From: Propionibacterium australiense
GTDB lineage: Bacteria; Actinomycetota; Actinomycetes; Propionibacteriales; Propionibacteriaceae
DNA: 38,522 nucleotides
NCBI RefSeq assembly: GCF_003666605.1
Contig: NZ_RCIV01000023.1
Span: forward strand, 1 to 38,522
Reading direction: 5' to 3'
Positions 18,124-26,617 of this stretch are shown here, piece by piece. The notes below the pieces were generated by a model. That model was not told the DNA's origin, ran no database searches, and saw only the letters and a program-made list of their open reading frames with translations. The translations under genes were made by a program, and so were the position numbers. Each line of letters starts with the position of its first letter. The stretch's first letter is position 1.

Positions 18124-18160
18124 TAGACTTGTCGGGTGGGGCCGGCCGCGGGCCGGCCCC
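18124..18160 (+). promoter_or_regulatory. Promoter and 5' hairpin of pheST
   Basis: TAGACT at 18124-18129 is a good -10, placing the transcript start about 18136. A perfect 10-bp GC stem, GGGGCCGGCC (18138-18147) with GGCCGGCCCC (18151-18160), begins almost at the 5' end. It ends 23 bases before the pheS ATG, leaving the ribosome binding site free. No T-run follows, so it is not a typical terminator. Confidence 0.5.
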
Positions 18161-18183
18161 GGCAGAGCGAAAGAGGGGAGTCC

Positions 18184-19278
18184 ATGTCAGGGCCAGACAG
18201 CACCAGCGGACCGCTGGACCAGGGGCAGGTCGAGCAGATGGTGAGCGATGCCCTCGAGGCCATCGCGGCCGCGGCCAGCTCGGCCGAGCTCAAGGCCGTG
18301 CGCCAGGCGCACGCCGCCGACAAGTCACCGCTCGCGCTCGCCAACCGGCGTATCGGCACGATGCCGAAGGACCAGCGCAAGGAGGCCGGCAAACTCGTCG
18401 GCCAGGCCCGCGGCCGCGTCAACCAGGCCCTCGCCGCCCGCGCCGCCGAACTCGAGGCCGCCGAGCTGGCCGCCCGCCTCGAGGCCGAGCGCGTCGACGT
18501 GACCCTGCCGGTGGCCGAGCACCCGGTCGGCGCCGAGCATCCGCTGACCGCTCTCATCAACCGCATGTGCGACGTCTTCGTCGCCATGGGCTGGGAGGTC
18601 GCCGAGGGGCCCGAACTCGAGGCCGAGTGGCTCAACTTCGACGCGCTCAACTTCACCCCGGACCATCCGGCGCGGTTCATGAGCGACACCCTCTTCGTCG
18701 ACCCGCCCGGCGATCACAAGATCATGCGCACCCAGACCTCACCGGTCCAGGTGCGGACCCTGCTCGAACGCGAGCTGCCGGTCTACGTCGTCAGCCCCGG
18801 CAAGGTCTTCCGCGCCGACGAGTACGACGCCACCCACCTGCCGGTCTTCCACCAGCTGGAGGGCCTGGCCGTCGACAAGGGCATCACCATGGGCGACCTC
18901 AAGGGCACCCTCGACCACCTGGCCAAGGCCATGTTCGGCGACACCCGGACCCGCTTGCGGCCGCACTACTTCCCGTTCACCGAGCCGAGTGCCGAGGTCG
19001 ACCTGGAGTGCTTCGTCTGCCACGGCGACTCGGTCGGCAATCCCGACCGCCCCTGCCGCACCTGTCGCAGCGAGGGCTGGATCGAGTGGGTCGGGTGCGG
19101 CGTCGTCAACCCGCGCGTGCTGGCCGCCGCCGGCATCAACACGAACGTCTACTCCGGCTTCGCCTTCGGCATCGGCGTCGACCGCACCGTCATGTTCCGC
19201 AACAACGCCCCCGACCTGCGTGACTTCGTCGAGGGCGACGTCAGGTTCAGCCGTTCGCTGCTGGGAGGTGCACGATGA
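18184..19278 (+). CDS. pheS: Phenylalanine--tRNA ligase alpha subunit
   Basis: A 364-residue catalytic subunit. The N-terminal coiled coil (about 15-105) binds tRNA. The class II catalytic core follows with motif 2 FRADEYDATHLPVFHQLEG and motif 3 GFAFGIGVDRTVMF. Two CxxC pairs (C276/C279 and C291/C294) form a possible zinc ribbon typical of actinobacterial PheS. Start ATG 18184 has GAGGGGAG just upstream; the in-frame extension to 18136 overlaps the leader hairpin and is rejected. pheT starts in the last codons (ATGA). Confidence 0.97.
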   Translation: MSGPDSTSGPLDQGQVEQMVSDALEAIAAAASSAELKAVRQAHAADKSPLALANRRIGTMPKDQRKEAGKLVGQARGRVNQALAARAAELEAAELAARLEAERVDVTLPVAEHPVGAEHPLTALINRMCDVFVAMGWEVAEGPELEAEWLNFDALNFTPDHPARFMSDTLFVDPPGDHKIMRTQTSPVQVRTLLERELPVYVVSPGKVFRADEYDATHLPVFHQLEGLAVDKGITMGDLKGTLDHLAKAMFGDTRTRLRPHYFPFTEPSAEVDLECFVCHGDSVGNPDRPCRTCRSEGWIEWVGCGVVNPRVLAAAGINTNVYSGFAFGIGVDRTVMFRNNAPDLRDFVEGDVRFSRSLLGGAR

Positions 19279-21800
19279 GAGTGCCGATGAGCTGGCTCCG
19301 CGACCTCGTGGAGTTCCCGCATGGCGTGACCACGTCCCAGGTGGCGGACGCCTTCACCCGCAGGGGTCTGCAGGTCGAGCACGTCGAGACCGTCGGCGCC
19401 GAGCTCGCCGGGCCGATCGTCGTCGGCCGGGTCCTGGACTTCGTCGAGGAATCGCAGAAGAACGGCAAGACCATCCGCTGGTGCCGTGTCGACGTGGGGC
19501 CACTGAACGACTCCGAGGTCAATTCAGAGCTCACCGATGCCCGGGGCATCGTCTGCGGCGCCACCAACTTCGCCAAGGGCGACTACGTCGTGGTCTCGCT
19601 GCCCGGCGCCGTTCTGGCGGGCGGTTTCGAGATCAGCGCCCGCAGGACCTACGGGCACATGAGTGACGGGATGATCTGCGCCGCCGACGAGCTCGGCACC
19701 GGCGAGGACCACAGCGGCATCATCGTCCTGCCGCCCGTCGAGGCAGCCAGGGCCGGTCTCGGGTCCGACGCGCTGCCGCTGCTCGGCGTACCCGACGACG
19801 TCCTCGACATCGAAGTGACACCTGACCTGGGCTACGCGCTGTCGATGCGCGGGCTGGCCCGCGAGGCCGCGCAGGCCTTCGACGTGCCGTACAACGACCT
19901 CTACTCCCGCCGTGTCCCCGCCCAGGCCCAGGGCGCCTACCCGGTGCGCATCGACTCGCAGGACTGCCAGTTGTTCGTCAACCTGTGCGTCAACGGGATC
20001 GACCCGAAGGCCCCCACCCCGATGTGGATGCGCCACCGTCTCGAGGCCAGTGGCATGCGCTCGATCAGCCTGCCGGTCGACATCACGAACTACGTGATGC
20101 TCGAGTCCGGTCAGCCGCTGCACGGCTACGACGCCGACAGCCTCCTCGGCCCTATCGTCGTGCGCAAGGCCGCTGCCGGCGAGAGGCTCACCACACTCGA
20201 CGACGTCGAGCGCACGCTGTCCGCCGACGACCTGCTCATCACCGACGACTCCGGCCCCATCGGCCTGGCCGGCGTCATGGGCGGCCAGACCACCGAGCTG
20301 AGCGAGACGACGACGAACGTGGTCATCGAGGCGGCTCACTTCTCGCCGGGTACGATCGGCCGCACCTACCGTCTCCACAAGCTGCCCTCAGAGGCATCCA
20401 AGCGTTTCGAACGCACGGTGGACCCAGGTGTGGCCTGCGCCGCGGCCCGGATGGCCGCCCGCCTGTTCGCCGAACACGCCGGCGGCACGATCGTCGACGG
20501 CACCACCGTGGCCGGTCAGGTGCCGGTACCGCCGTCCCTGACGATCGACGCCAATCTGCCTGCCCGCATCCTGGGCGCCCGGATCGACACCGACCGGGTC
20601 GTCGAGGTGTTCGAGAAGGCAGGTATCACGGTCAAACGCAAGAACGAGCTGCTGGAACTGACCCCGCCCACCTGGCGCACCGACCTGCGCGATCCCTACG
20701 ACTACGTCGAGGAGATCGGCCGCAAACTCGGCCTGGACATCGTCGAGGCCAGGGTGCCGCGTGCCGCCGCAGGTCGTGGTCTCAGCCCGGCCCAGCGCGC
20801 CCGCCGGGCGGTCAACGCGGCGGTGGCCCAGGCCGGTTTCGTCGAGGTCATCACGCTGCCATTCATCGCGGCCGAGGAGCCCGACCGGCTCGGCCTGCCC
20901 GCGGACTGCGACCAACGCCGGCTGGTCCGGCTGGCCAATCCGCTGGCCGACACCGCTCCGTACCTGCGCACCGGTCTGCTTCCGGGCCTGTTCTCCGCCG
21001 TCACGCGCAACACCTCGCGCGGCCATGACGACCTGGCCCTCTTCGAGGCCGGCTCGGTCTTCTGGGCCCGGCCGGCGTCGGCCGCCCCGATGCCCGATGT
21101 GACCCACCGCCCCAGTGACGCCGAGATCGCCGCGATCGAGGAGTCCCTGCCCGACCAGCCCCGCATGATCGCCGCCGTGCTCACCGGCCAGTGGCTGCCG
21201 GCCACCTGGAACCGCGCCGCCGTCCGGGCCGACTGGACCCATGCGGTGTACTTCGCCCAGACCGCCGCGCAGGCGCTCGGTCTCGACCTGGAGCGCAGGG
21301 CCGCCGCGATCGCGCCCTGGCACCCTGGCCGCTGCGCCGAGCTGTCGGTCCGCGGCACCGCCGGCGAGCCGGTCGTCATCGGCGCCGCAGGTGAGCTGCA
21401 CCCCGAGGTCGTCAAGGCCTACGGGCTGCCCGACCGCAGCTGTGCCGTCGAGATCAACCTCGACCTGCTCGTGTCCTGCGCCCCCGATGGCGGCCAGGTC
21501 TCGGCGCTGAGTGCCTTCCCCCTCGCCAAGGAGGACGTCGCTCTCATCGTCAGTGAGAAGGTCGCCGCGTCCGATGTCGAGGCCGCTCTCGCCGAGGGCG
21601 CAGGTGATCTGCTCGAGTCGATCGTGTTGTTCGACATCTTCCGTGGCACGCAGATCGGCGAGGGGCGCAAGTCGCTCGCCTACAACCTGCGCTTCCGTGG
21701 CGCCGACCGGACACTCACCCAGGCCGATGTCGCCGCCGCTCGGGGCAATGCCGTGCGGCTCGCCGTCGAGCGGTTCGACGCGATCCTGCGTGAGGCCTGA
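19275..21800 (+). CDS. pheT: Phenylalanine--tRNA ligase beta subunit
   Basis: An 841-residue full-length subunit. Visible domains are the N-terminal tRNA-binding OB-fold (about 40-150, with GIVCGATNFAKGDYV), the B3/B4 editing domain (about 210-390, with MLESGQPLHGYD and GVMGGQTTE), B5 (about 400-475), and a catalytic-like core. The C-terminal anticodon-binding FDX-ACB domain (about 745-841, SAFPLAKEDVALIVSEKV to LTQADVAAAR) ends the protein. It overlaps pheS by 4 bases. The heterotetramer with PheS charges tRNA-Phe. Confidence 0.97.
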   Translation: MRVPMSWLRDLVEFPHGVTTSQVADAFTRRGLQVEHVETVGAELAGPIVVGRVLDFVEESQKNGKTIRWCRVDVGPLNDSEVNSELTDARGIVCGATNFAKGDYVVVSLPGAVLAGGFEISARRTYGHMSDGMICAADELGTGEDHSGIIVLPPVEAARAGLGSDALPLLGVPDDVLDIEVTPDLGYALSMRGLAREAAQAFDVPYNDLYSRRVPAQAQGAYPVRIDSQDCQLFVNLCVNGIDPKAPTPMWMRHRLEASGMRSISLPVDITNYVMLESGQPLHGYDADSLLGPIVVRKAAAGERLTTLDDVERTLSADDLLITDDSGPIGLAGVMGGQTTELSETTTNVVIEAAHFSPGTIGRTYRLHKLPSEASKRFERTVDPGVACAAARMAARLFAEHAGGTIVDGTTVAGQVPVPPSLTIDANLPARILGARIDTDRVVEVFEKAGITVKRKNELLELTPPTWRTDLRDPYDYVEEIGRKLGLDIVEARVPRAAAGRGLSPAQRARRAVNAAVAQAGFVEVITLPFIAAEEPDRLGLPADCDQRRLVRLANPLADTAPYLRTGLLPGLFSAVTRNTSRGHDDLALFEAGSVFWARPASAAPMPDVTHRPSDAEIAAIEESLPDQPRMIAAVLTGQWLPATWNRAAVRADWTHAVYFAQTAAQALGLDLERRAAAIAPWHPGRCAELSVRGTAGEPVVIGAAGELHPEVVKAYGLPDRSCAVEINLDLLVSCAPDGGQVSALSAFPLAKEDVALIVSEKVAASDVEAALAEGAGDLLESIVLFDIFRGTQIGEGRKSLAYNLRFRGADRTLTQADVAAARGNAVRLAVERFDAILREA

Positions 21801-21838
21801 ATCCACGTCGTCACGGCGCATGCCCGATCGAACGCCGG

Positions 21839-21853
21839 GCGTGTCTGACACGC
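21839..21853. promoter_or_regulatory. 15-bp palindrome GCGTGTCTGACACGC
   Basis: Perfect 7-bp arms GCGTGTC and GACACGC around a central T, 39 bases after pheT. It resembles a dimeric repressor operator and lies about 60-95 bases upstream of the riboswitch-operon promoter. Which regulator could bind is unknown. With the adjacent GCCCG/CGGGC stem it could instead help to end the pheT transcript. Confidence 0.35.
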
Positions 21854-21912
21854 GGTTCAGTGGGTTAATCTTCGAAGGTGAGCCTTCACTGGGAAAAACC
21901 GCATGAGGGCGC

Positions 21913-21940
21913 TTCGCTCGGGACAGTGCTCTGCTATGCT
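21913..21940 (+). promoter_or_regulatory. Candidate promoter of the riboswitch operon
   Basis: -35-like TTCGCT (21913-21918), 16-base spacer, -10 TATGCT (21935-21940). It is bracketed by a 9-bp inverted repeat, CGCTTCGCT (21910-21918) and AGCGAAGCG (21944-21952), which could be an operator. The riboswitch starts about 35 bases downstream. Confidence 0.45.
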
Positions 21941-21980
21941 CCCAGCGAAGCGAGGACGCTGTGCGTGACGCGCGTGCAGC

Positions 21981-22168
21981 ATCCCAGGTGCCCGGTCGGT
22001 CGATCGGCTGATCGGGGGAACAGGGAACCGCGTGCGAATCGCGGACGGGACCGCCGCTGTGAGCGTCCGGATCCTCATCGGCGCAAGCCTGCCACTGGGC
22101 AACCGGGAAGGTCGAGGATCCATAGGGGCACTGCCCTGTGGACGCGAGTCAGAAGACCTGCCTGGGAG
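21981..22168 (+). promoter_or_regulatory. Cobalamin (B12) riboswitch
   Basis: The segment carries the conserved parts of the B12 aptamer in order: P1 CCCAGG (21983-21988) paired with CCTGGG (22161-22166), GGGAACCGCGTGCGAATCGC, the GCCGCTGTGAGCG region, GCCTGCCACTGGGC with CCGGGAAGG, and the 3' signature GTCAGAAGACCTGCC. This matches the coenzyme B12 aptamer layout. Binding normally switches genes off. There is no T-run terminator in the 107 bases between it and the next gene. A hairpin, TGACGAA/TTCGTCA (22236-22254), just before the ribosome binding site suggests translational control. Confidence 0.93.
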
Positions 22169-22275
22169 TTCTCTTACGCGCCGCCGCGGCATCTGGCGGC
22201 CATGAGGTCCGAGCAGGGTCGCAAGAATCCGGTTGTGACGAACGGTATTCGTCATGAACGTGAGGTGATCGGCTC

Positions 22276-23220
22276 GTGGATGCTCGGTGGCTGGCCCGTC
22301 GGCTGGGCCAGATCCTGATCGTGCTGGTGGGTATCAGCTTCATCACCTTCGTCCTTGTCTGGCTCGCTCCGGGCGACCCGGCGCAGGCCATCTACACGAG
22401 CCAGGGCATCACGCCGACCCCCGAGATGGTCGAGGAGATGCGTGCCCGGCTCGGCCTCGACAAGCCCTTCCTGGTCCAGTACGTCACCTGGCTCGGCAAC
22501 TGCCTGCACGGCGACTTCGGCACGTCATACTCGCTGCACAAGCCCGTCACCGACCTCATGCTCGCCCGCCTGTGGCCGACCATCAGGCTCGCGCTGGCCT
22601 CCCTGGTCCTCATGCTCGTCATCGCCGTCCCCCTGGGCATGGCGGCCGCGGTGCGTCAGGGCGGCGTCATCGACCATCTCGCGCGCGGCGTCAGCTTCCT
22701 CGGCGTCTCGATGCCGAACTTCTGGTTCGGCCTGCTGCTCGTCTGGGCCGTCGCCCTCAAGCTCGGTCTGCTCCCGGTCATCTCGTCGGGGAAGGGTTTC
22801 GAGCAGCTCATCATGCCGGCCATCACACTGGCCTTCGCGATGATCGGAAAGTACACCCGCCAGGTCCGCACCGCCGTCCTCGAGGAGCTCAGGCAGGACT
22901 ACGTCACGGGCGCCCGCGCCCGCGGCATGTCCGAACGGACCATCCTGTGGCGGCACGTGCTGCCGAATGCGCAGCTGCCGCTGCTCACCCTGCTCGGACT
23001 CTCTCTCGGCTCGCTGCTGGGCGGCACGGCCGTCGTCGAGGTGGTCTTCTCCTATCCCGGCCTGGGCAACATGGCCGTCTCGGCGGTCACCTCCTACGAC
23101 TACCCGCTCGTGCAGACCTATGTGCTGTGGATCGCCCTGATCTACATGGTCATCAACCTGCTCGTCGACGTCTCCTACGCCCGGCTGGACCCCCGCGTGC
23201 GACGAGGAGCCCACTCATGA
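22276..23220 (+). CDS. Opp/Nik-type ABC transporter permease 1
   Basis: A 314-residue inner-membrane permease of the DppB/OppB/NikB family. An N-terminal TM (RLGQILIVLVGISFITFVLV) is followed by the APGDPAQA motif of that family, five further TM segments, and the EAA cytoplasmic loop around ELRQDYVTGARARGMSERTI that contacts the ATPases. Start GTG 22276 has GAGGTGA 7 bases upstream, after the riboswitch. It overlaps the next permease by ATGA. As first gene after the B12 riboswitch it sets the operon's regulation. The family moves oligopeptides, nickel or metal chelates; substrate is not readable from the permease. Confidence 0.92.
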   Translation: MDARWLARRLGQILIVLVGISFITFVLVWLAPGDPAQAIYTSQGITPTPEMVEEMRARLGLDKPFLVQYVTWLGNCLHGDFGTSYSLHKPVTDLMLARLWPTIRLALASLVLMLVIAVPLGMAAAVRQGGVIDHLARGVSFLGVSMPNFWFGLLLVWAVALKLGLLPVISSGKGFEQLIMPAITLAFAMIGKYTRQVRTAVLEELRQDYVTGARARGMSERTILWRHVLPNAQLPLLTLLGLSLGSLLGGTAVVEVVFSYPGLGNMAVSAVTSYDYPLVQTYVLWIALIYMVINLLVDVSYARLDPRVRRGAHS

Positions 23221-24110
23221 GCACACTGCACGGCATCTGGAGGACCATCCGCCGCGCGATCGGCGGGCGCAGGGCCTTCGGCGTCCACCTCGCGCTGGTC
23301 CTCGTCATCGCCCTCGTCGCGGTCTTCGCCCGGCAGATCGCGCCGATGGATCCCTACGCCGCGAACCTGGCCGATGCCTTCCAGCCGCCGAGCGCCGAGC
23401 ACTGGTTCGGCACCGACAAGCTCGGCCGTGACATCGCCTCGCGCATCGTCTACGGCACCCGCATCTCACTCACCTCGGCGATGATCCTCGTCCTCGTGAT
23501 CTCCGTCGTCGGCTCGTTCCTCGGCGTCATCGCCGGCTACTTCGGTGGTCTCGTCGACGCTGCCATCATGCGCATCTCCGACATGATGATCTCCTTCCCC
23601 GGCATCGTCCTGGCCATCGCCGTGGCCGGCCTGCTCGGGGCGAGCATCCGCAATGCGATCATCGCCCTCGCAGTCGTCAGCTGGACCAAGTACGCGCGCC
23701 TGGCACGCAGCCTGGTCCTCAAGATCCGTCATGCCGATTTCGTGACGGCCGCCGAGCTCAACGGCACCCGCCCCGGCCGGCTCATGCGCCGCTATCTGCT
23801 GCCGAGCGCCCTCCCGACACTCGTCATCACGGCCGCCACCGACATCGGTACGATGATGCTCGAACTGGCCGGCCTGTCATTCCTAGGTTTCGGTGCCCAG
23901 CCGCCCCAGGCCGAATGGGGCCTCATGCTCAACGAGGGCCGCGCCTATCTGCTCGACTCGCCGTGGCTCATGATCTTCCCCGGCGCGGCGATCTGCATCA
24001 CCGTCATCGTCTTCAACCTGCTGGGCGACGCTCTCCGTGATGTTCTCGACCCCCGTCATGCCGGCCAGGACGAGGACGTCATCGAGCTCGTCCCGGCCCC
24101 TCTGTCCTGA
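23217..24110 (+). CDS. Opp/Nik-type ABC transporter permease 2
   Basis: A 297-residue permease of the DppC/OppC/NikC family. It has TM1 (about 23-43, VHLALVLVIALVAVFARQI), the family segment HWFGTDKLGRDIASRIVYGTR, and the EAA loop with TAAELNGTRPGRLMRRYLLPS. It ends with a typical FNLLGDALRDVLDPRH. Start ATG 23217 overlaps the previous stop (ATGA). The four-base overlap and shared family show that the two permeases form one heterodimeric channel. Confidence 0.92.
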   Translation: MSTLHGIWRTIRRAIGGRRAFGVHLALVLVIALVAVFARQIAPMDPYAANLADAFQPPSAEHWFGTDKLGRDIASRIVYGTRISLTSAMILVLVISVVGSFLGVIAGYFGGLVDAAIMRISDMMISFPGIVLAIAVAGLLGASIRNAIIALAVVSWTKYARLARSLVLKIRHADFVTAAELNGTRPGRLMRRYLLPSALPTLVITAATDIGTMMLELAGLSFLGFGAQPPQAEWGLMLNEGRAYLLDSPWLMIFPGAAICITVIVFNLLGDALRDVLDPRHAGQDEDVIELVPAPLS

Positions 24111-24159
24111 GCCCCACAGACCCCCCGCACCCCGACCACAAGGAAAGTGAGCACGAACA

Positions 24160-25764
24160 ATGCATCGAATCATCCTCACCCGCCGCGGTCTGCTGACCGC
24201 CTCCGCCGCCGGAGCCGCTGTTGCCGGCCTCGGCATGGCCGGATGTTCCTCCGGTTCCGGTTCGGGTGGTTCCAGTACCGAGCTGAAGTTCGGCTGCACG
24301 AACTTCTCCAAGGAGTCACTCGACCCGTCGAATCAGACGAACGCGGCTTGGGCCTGCATGCGCTACGGCGTGGGGGAGTCGTTGTTCAAGTTCGACGAGC
24401 ACATGGTCGCCCAGCCGAATCTGTCCGACAGCTTCACGGTCGACGAGGAGCACACGAACTGGCAGTTCCACATCAGGGAGGGCCTGATGTTCTCCACCGG
24501 TACCGAGGTCACCGCGACCAAGGTCGCCGAGTCCCTGCAGCGCATGTACGACAAGGAGGGCGTCGAGGGCTCCTCCTCGCCGTCGAACTTCATGAAGCCG
24601 GACTCGATCACGGCCGACGACGCCGCCCGTACCGTCACGATCGTCACCAAGGTGCCCTACGCCGATCTGCCGGCCGCCCTGGCCAATCCCCTGTTCGAGG
24701 TCCTTGACATCGCAGGCAGCGAGAACATCGACGAGAAACCGATCGGCACCGGCCCCTACGCGGTGAGCGAGTTCAACAGCGGCCAGAACGTCAGGCTCAC
24801 GCGCAACGAGCACTACTGGAACGGCGAGGTTCCCTTCGAGAGCGTGGACGTCATCTTCATCGACGACGCATCGAGCCTGACCAAGTCGCTGGCGCTGCAG
24901 TCCGGCGACGTCGATGTCACAGAGAACATCACGGCCGCTGCCGACCTGGAGACGCTCGGGAACGACCCGGACTACTCGGTCTCGCAGACCATCAGCATGC
25001 GCACGGGCTTCTCCTATCTCAACGCCGCCGAGGGCCGCCCGCTGGCGAACAAGGCCCTGCGGACCGCCATCTGCATGGCGATCGACGAAACGACGATCAC
25101 CGAGACCACGGTCGGCGGCCTCTACACCGCCGGCCACTCGGTCGTCCCCTCCTCGCTCGACTTCGGCTACGAGCAGCTGACCGACGCCACCCCCTACGAC
25201 AAGGAGCGGGCGAAGAAGATCCTCGACGAGGCCGGCGTCGTCGACTCCGACGGCGACGGCTTCCGGGAACTGGACGGCAAGAAGATCGACCTGGCCTACG
25301 TCACCTACGACTCGCGGAATCTGTCGGTCATGGCCGAGGCCGTGTCCACCCAGCTCGCCGAGATCGGAATCCAGGCGACGGTCGAGAATGTCGACGCCGA
25401 CACCGAGTGGGACCGGCTCGTCGCCGGCGACTACGACATGAACTCCAGCAACTGGATGACGACCCAGGAAGGCGACCCCTTCAGCTACCTGGCCAACTGG
25501 TACTCCAAGAGCGACGCCAACTACTGCGGCTACCGGAACGATGAGTACGACGCGCTCTACGAGCAGCTGGAGACCGAGCTGGACACCGCCGAGCGCAAGA
25601 AGATCTTCGTTCGCCTTCAGCAGATCCTCATCGACGACGCGGCGGTCCTCGTCCACGGCTACTACAACAGCAATATGTGCTCCAACGCGAAGACCGTGAC
25701 CGGCGCCACCGTGGCCACGGCGGACTACTACTGGATCACGAGCGCCATCAAGCCGGCGCAGTGA
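24160..25764 (+). CDS. Family 5 substrate-binding lipoprotein with Tat-like signal
   Basis: A 534-residue solute-binding protein of the OppA/NikA class. The N-terminus has a twin-arginine motif (LTRRGLL, residues 6-12), a hydrophobic stretch, and a lipobox LGMAGC with the lipidated Cys at 29. The binding lobes follow (start TELKFGCTNFSKESLDPSN; family motif GTGPYAVSEF; C-lobe SYLANWYSKSDANYCGYRNDEYDALYEQ). A Tat-exported lipoprotein would be folded before export, as expected if it loads a cofactor or metal complex in the cytosol; this is inferred. The B12 riboswitch upstream makes a cobalt, cobalt-chelate or corrinoid ligand plausible. Start ATG 24160 follows AAGGAAAG. Confidence 0.9.
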   Translation: MHRIILTRRGLLTASAAGAAVAGLGMAGCSSGSGSGGSSTELKFGCTNFSKESLDPSNQTNAAWACMRYGVGESLFKFDEHMVAQPNLSDSFTVDEEHTNWQFHIREGLMFSTGTEVTATKVAESLQRMYDKEGVEGSSSPSNFMKPDSITADDAARTVTIVTKVPYADLPAALANPLFEVLDIAGSENIDEKPIGTGPYAVSEFNSGQNVRLTRNEHYWNGEVPFESVDVIFIDDASSLTKSLALQSGDVDVTENITAAADLETLGNDPDYSVSQTISMRTGFSYLNAAEGRPLANKALRTAICMAIDETTITETTVGGLYTAGHSVVPSSLDFGYEQLTDATPYDKERAKKILDEAGVVDSDGDGFRELDGKKIDLAYVTYDSRNLSVMAEAVSTQLAEIGIQATVENVDADTEWDRLVAGDYDMNSSNWMTTQEGDPFSYLANWYSKSDANYCGYRNDEYDALYEQLETELDTAERKKIFVRLQQILIDDAAVLVHGYYNSNMCSNAKTVTGATVATADYYWITSAIKPAQ

Positions 25765-25771
25765 ACTGGGG

Positions 25772-26608
25772 ATGACGATGACGAACAGCGGACCGGCGCG
25801 AGACGGGCTCCCCGGGCAGGACCAGGCGGACGGTACATGCCTGCTCAGCGTCCGGCGGATGACCGTCAGCTATGACGGCACCCCCGCCGTCCGCGACGTC
25901 AGCCTGGACGTGACCCCGGGCGAGGTCGTGGCGATCGTCGGGGAGTCCGGTTCGGGCAAGACGACGGTCATCCGCGCCATCCTCGGTCTGCTGCCGTCGA
26001 GCGGGCAGGTCAGCAGCGGCGACATCTGCTTCGAGGACCGCTCGCTGCTCGACCTGGACCGGGCGCAGTGGCTCGACCTGCGCCGCCACCGCATGTCGAT
26101 GGTCTTCCAGGACACCGGCGCCATGCTCAACCCCGTGCGGCGCATCGGCAGCCAGTTCGTCGAGTACATCCGCACGGCCGATCCCGGCTCGACCAGGGAG
26201 CAGGCCCGCGGACGCGCCGAGACCATGCTCGACCGCATGGCGCTGCCCGACCCACGCCGCGTCATGGACTCCTACGCCTTCGAACTGTCCGGCGGCATGC
26301 GCCAGCGGGTCGGCATCGCCATGGCGATGACCTTCAATCCGGCCCTGCTACTGGCCGACGAGCCGACCAGCGCCCTGGACGTGACCATGCAGGCCGAGAT
26401 CGTCCGCCAGATGCTCGCGCTGCGCCGCCAGGAGGGCACGGCGATCATGATCGTCACCCACAACCTCGGCGTGGCGGCCCACATGGCCGACACGATCATG
26501 GTCATGCGTGCCGGCCGCGTCCTGGAACTCGGCCCGACCGACCGGGTCATCGACCACCCAGCCCACGAGTACACGGCATCGCTGCTGGCCAGCATGCCCT
26601 CGCTGTGA
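25772..26608 (+). CDS. ABC transporter ATP-binding protein 1 (Opp/Nik type)
   Basis: A 278-residue ATPase with Walker A GESGSGKTT (57-65), the Q-loop near MVFQDTGAMLNPV, signature LSGGMRQR (172-179), Walker B LLLADEPTSALD (about 195-206) and the H-loop VTHN. It is the DppD/NikD member of a two-ATPase transporter; these end with a stretch such as PAHEYTASLLASMPSL. Start ATG 25772 lies 8 bases after the lipoprotein stop. It pairs with the next ATPase. Confidence 0.92.
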   Translation: MTMTNSGPARDGLPGQDQADGTCLLSVRRMTVSYDGTPAVRDVSLDVTPGEVVAIVGESGSGKTTVIRAILGLLPSSGQVSSGDICFEDRSLLDLDRAQWLDLRRHRMSMVFQDTGAMLNPVRRIGSQFVEYIRTADPGSTREQARGRAETMLDRMALPDPRRVMDSYAFELSGGMRQRVGIAMAMTFNPALLLADEPTSALDVTMQAEIVRQMLALRRQEGTAIMIVTHNLGVAAHMADTIMVMRAGRVLELGPTDRVIDHPAHEYTASLLASMPSL

Positions 26609-26617
26609 GGAGCGAAT

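Noticed and set aside
22287-24110. Single 607-residue frame across both permeases
   Set aside because: Only the part after 23217 is a real permease; the first part is an off-frame reading of permease 1, which has its own frame at 22276-23220.
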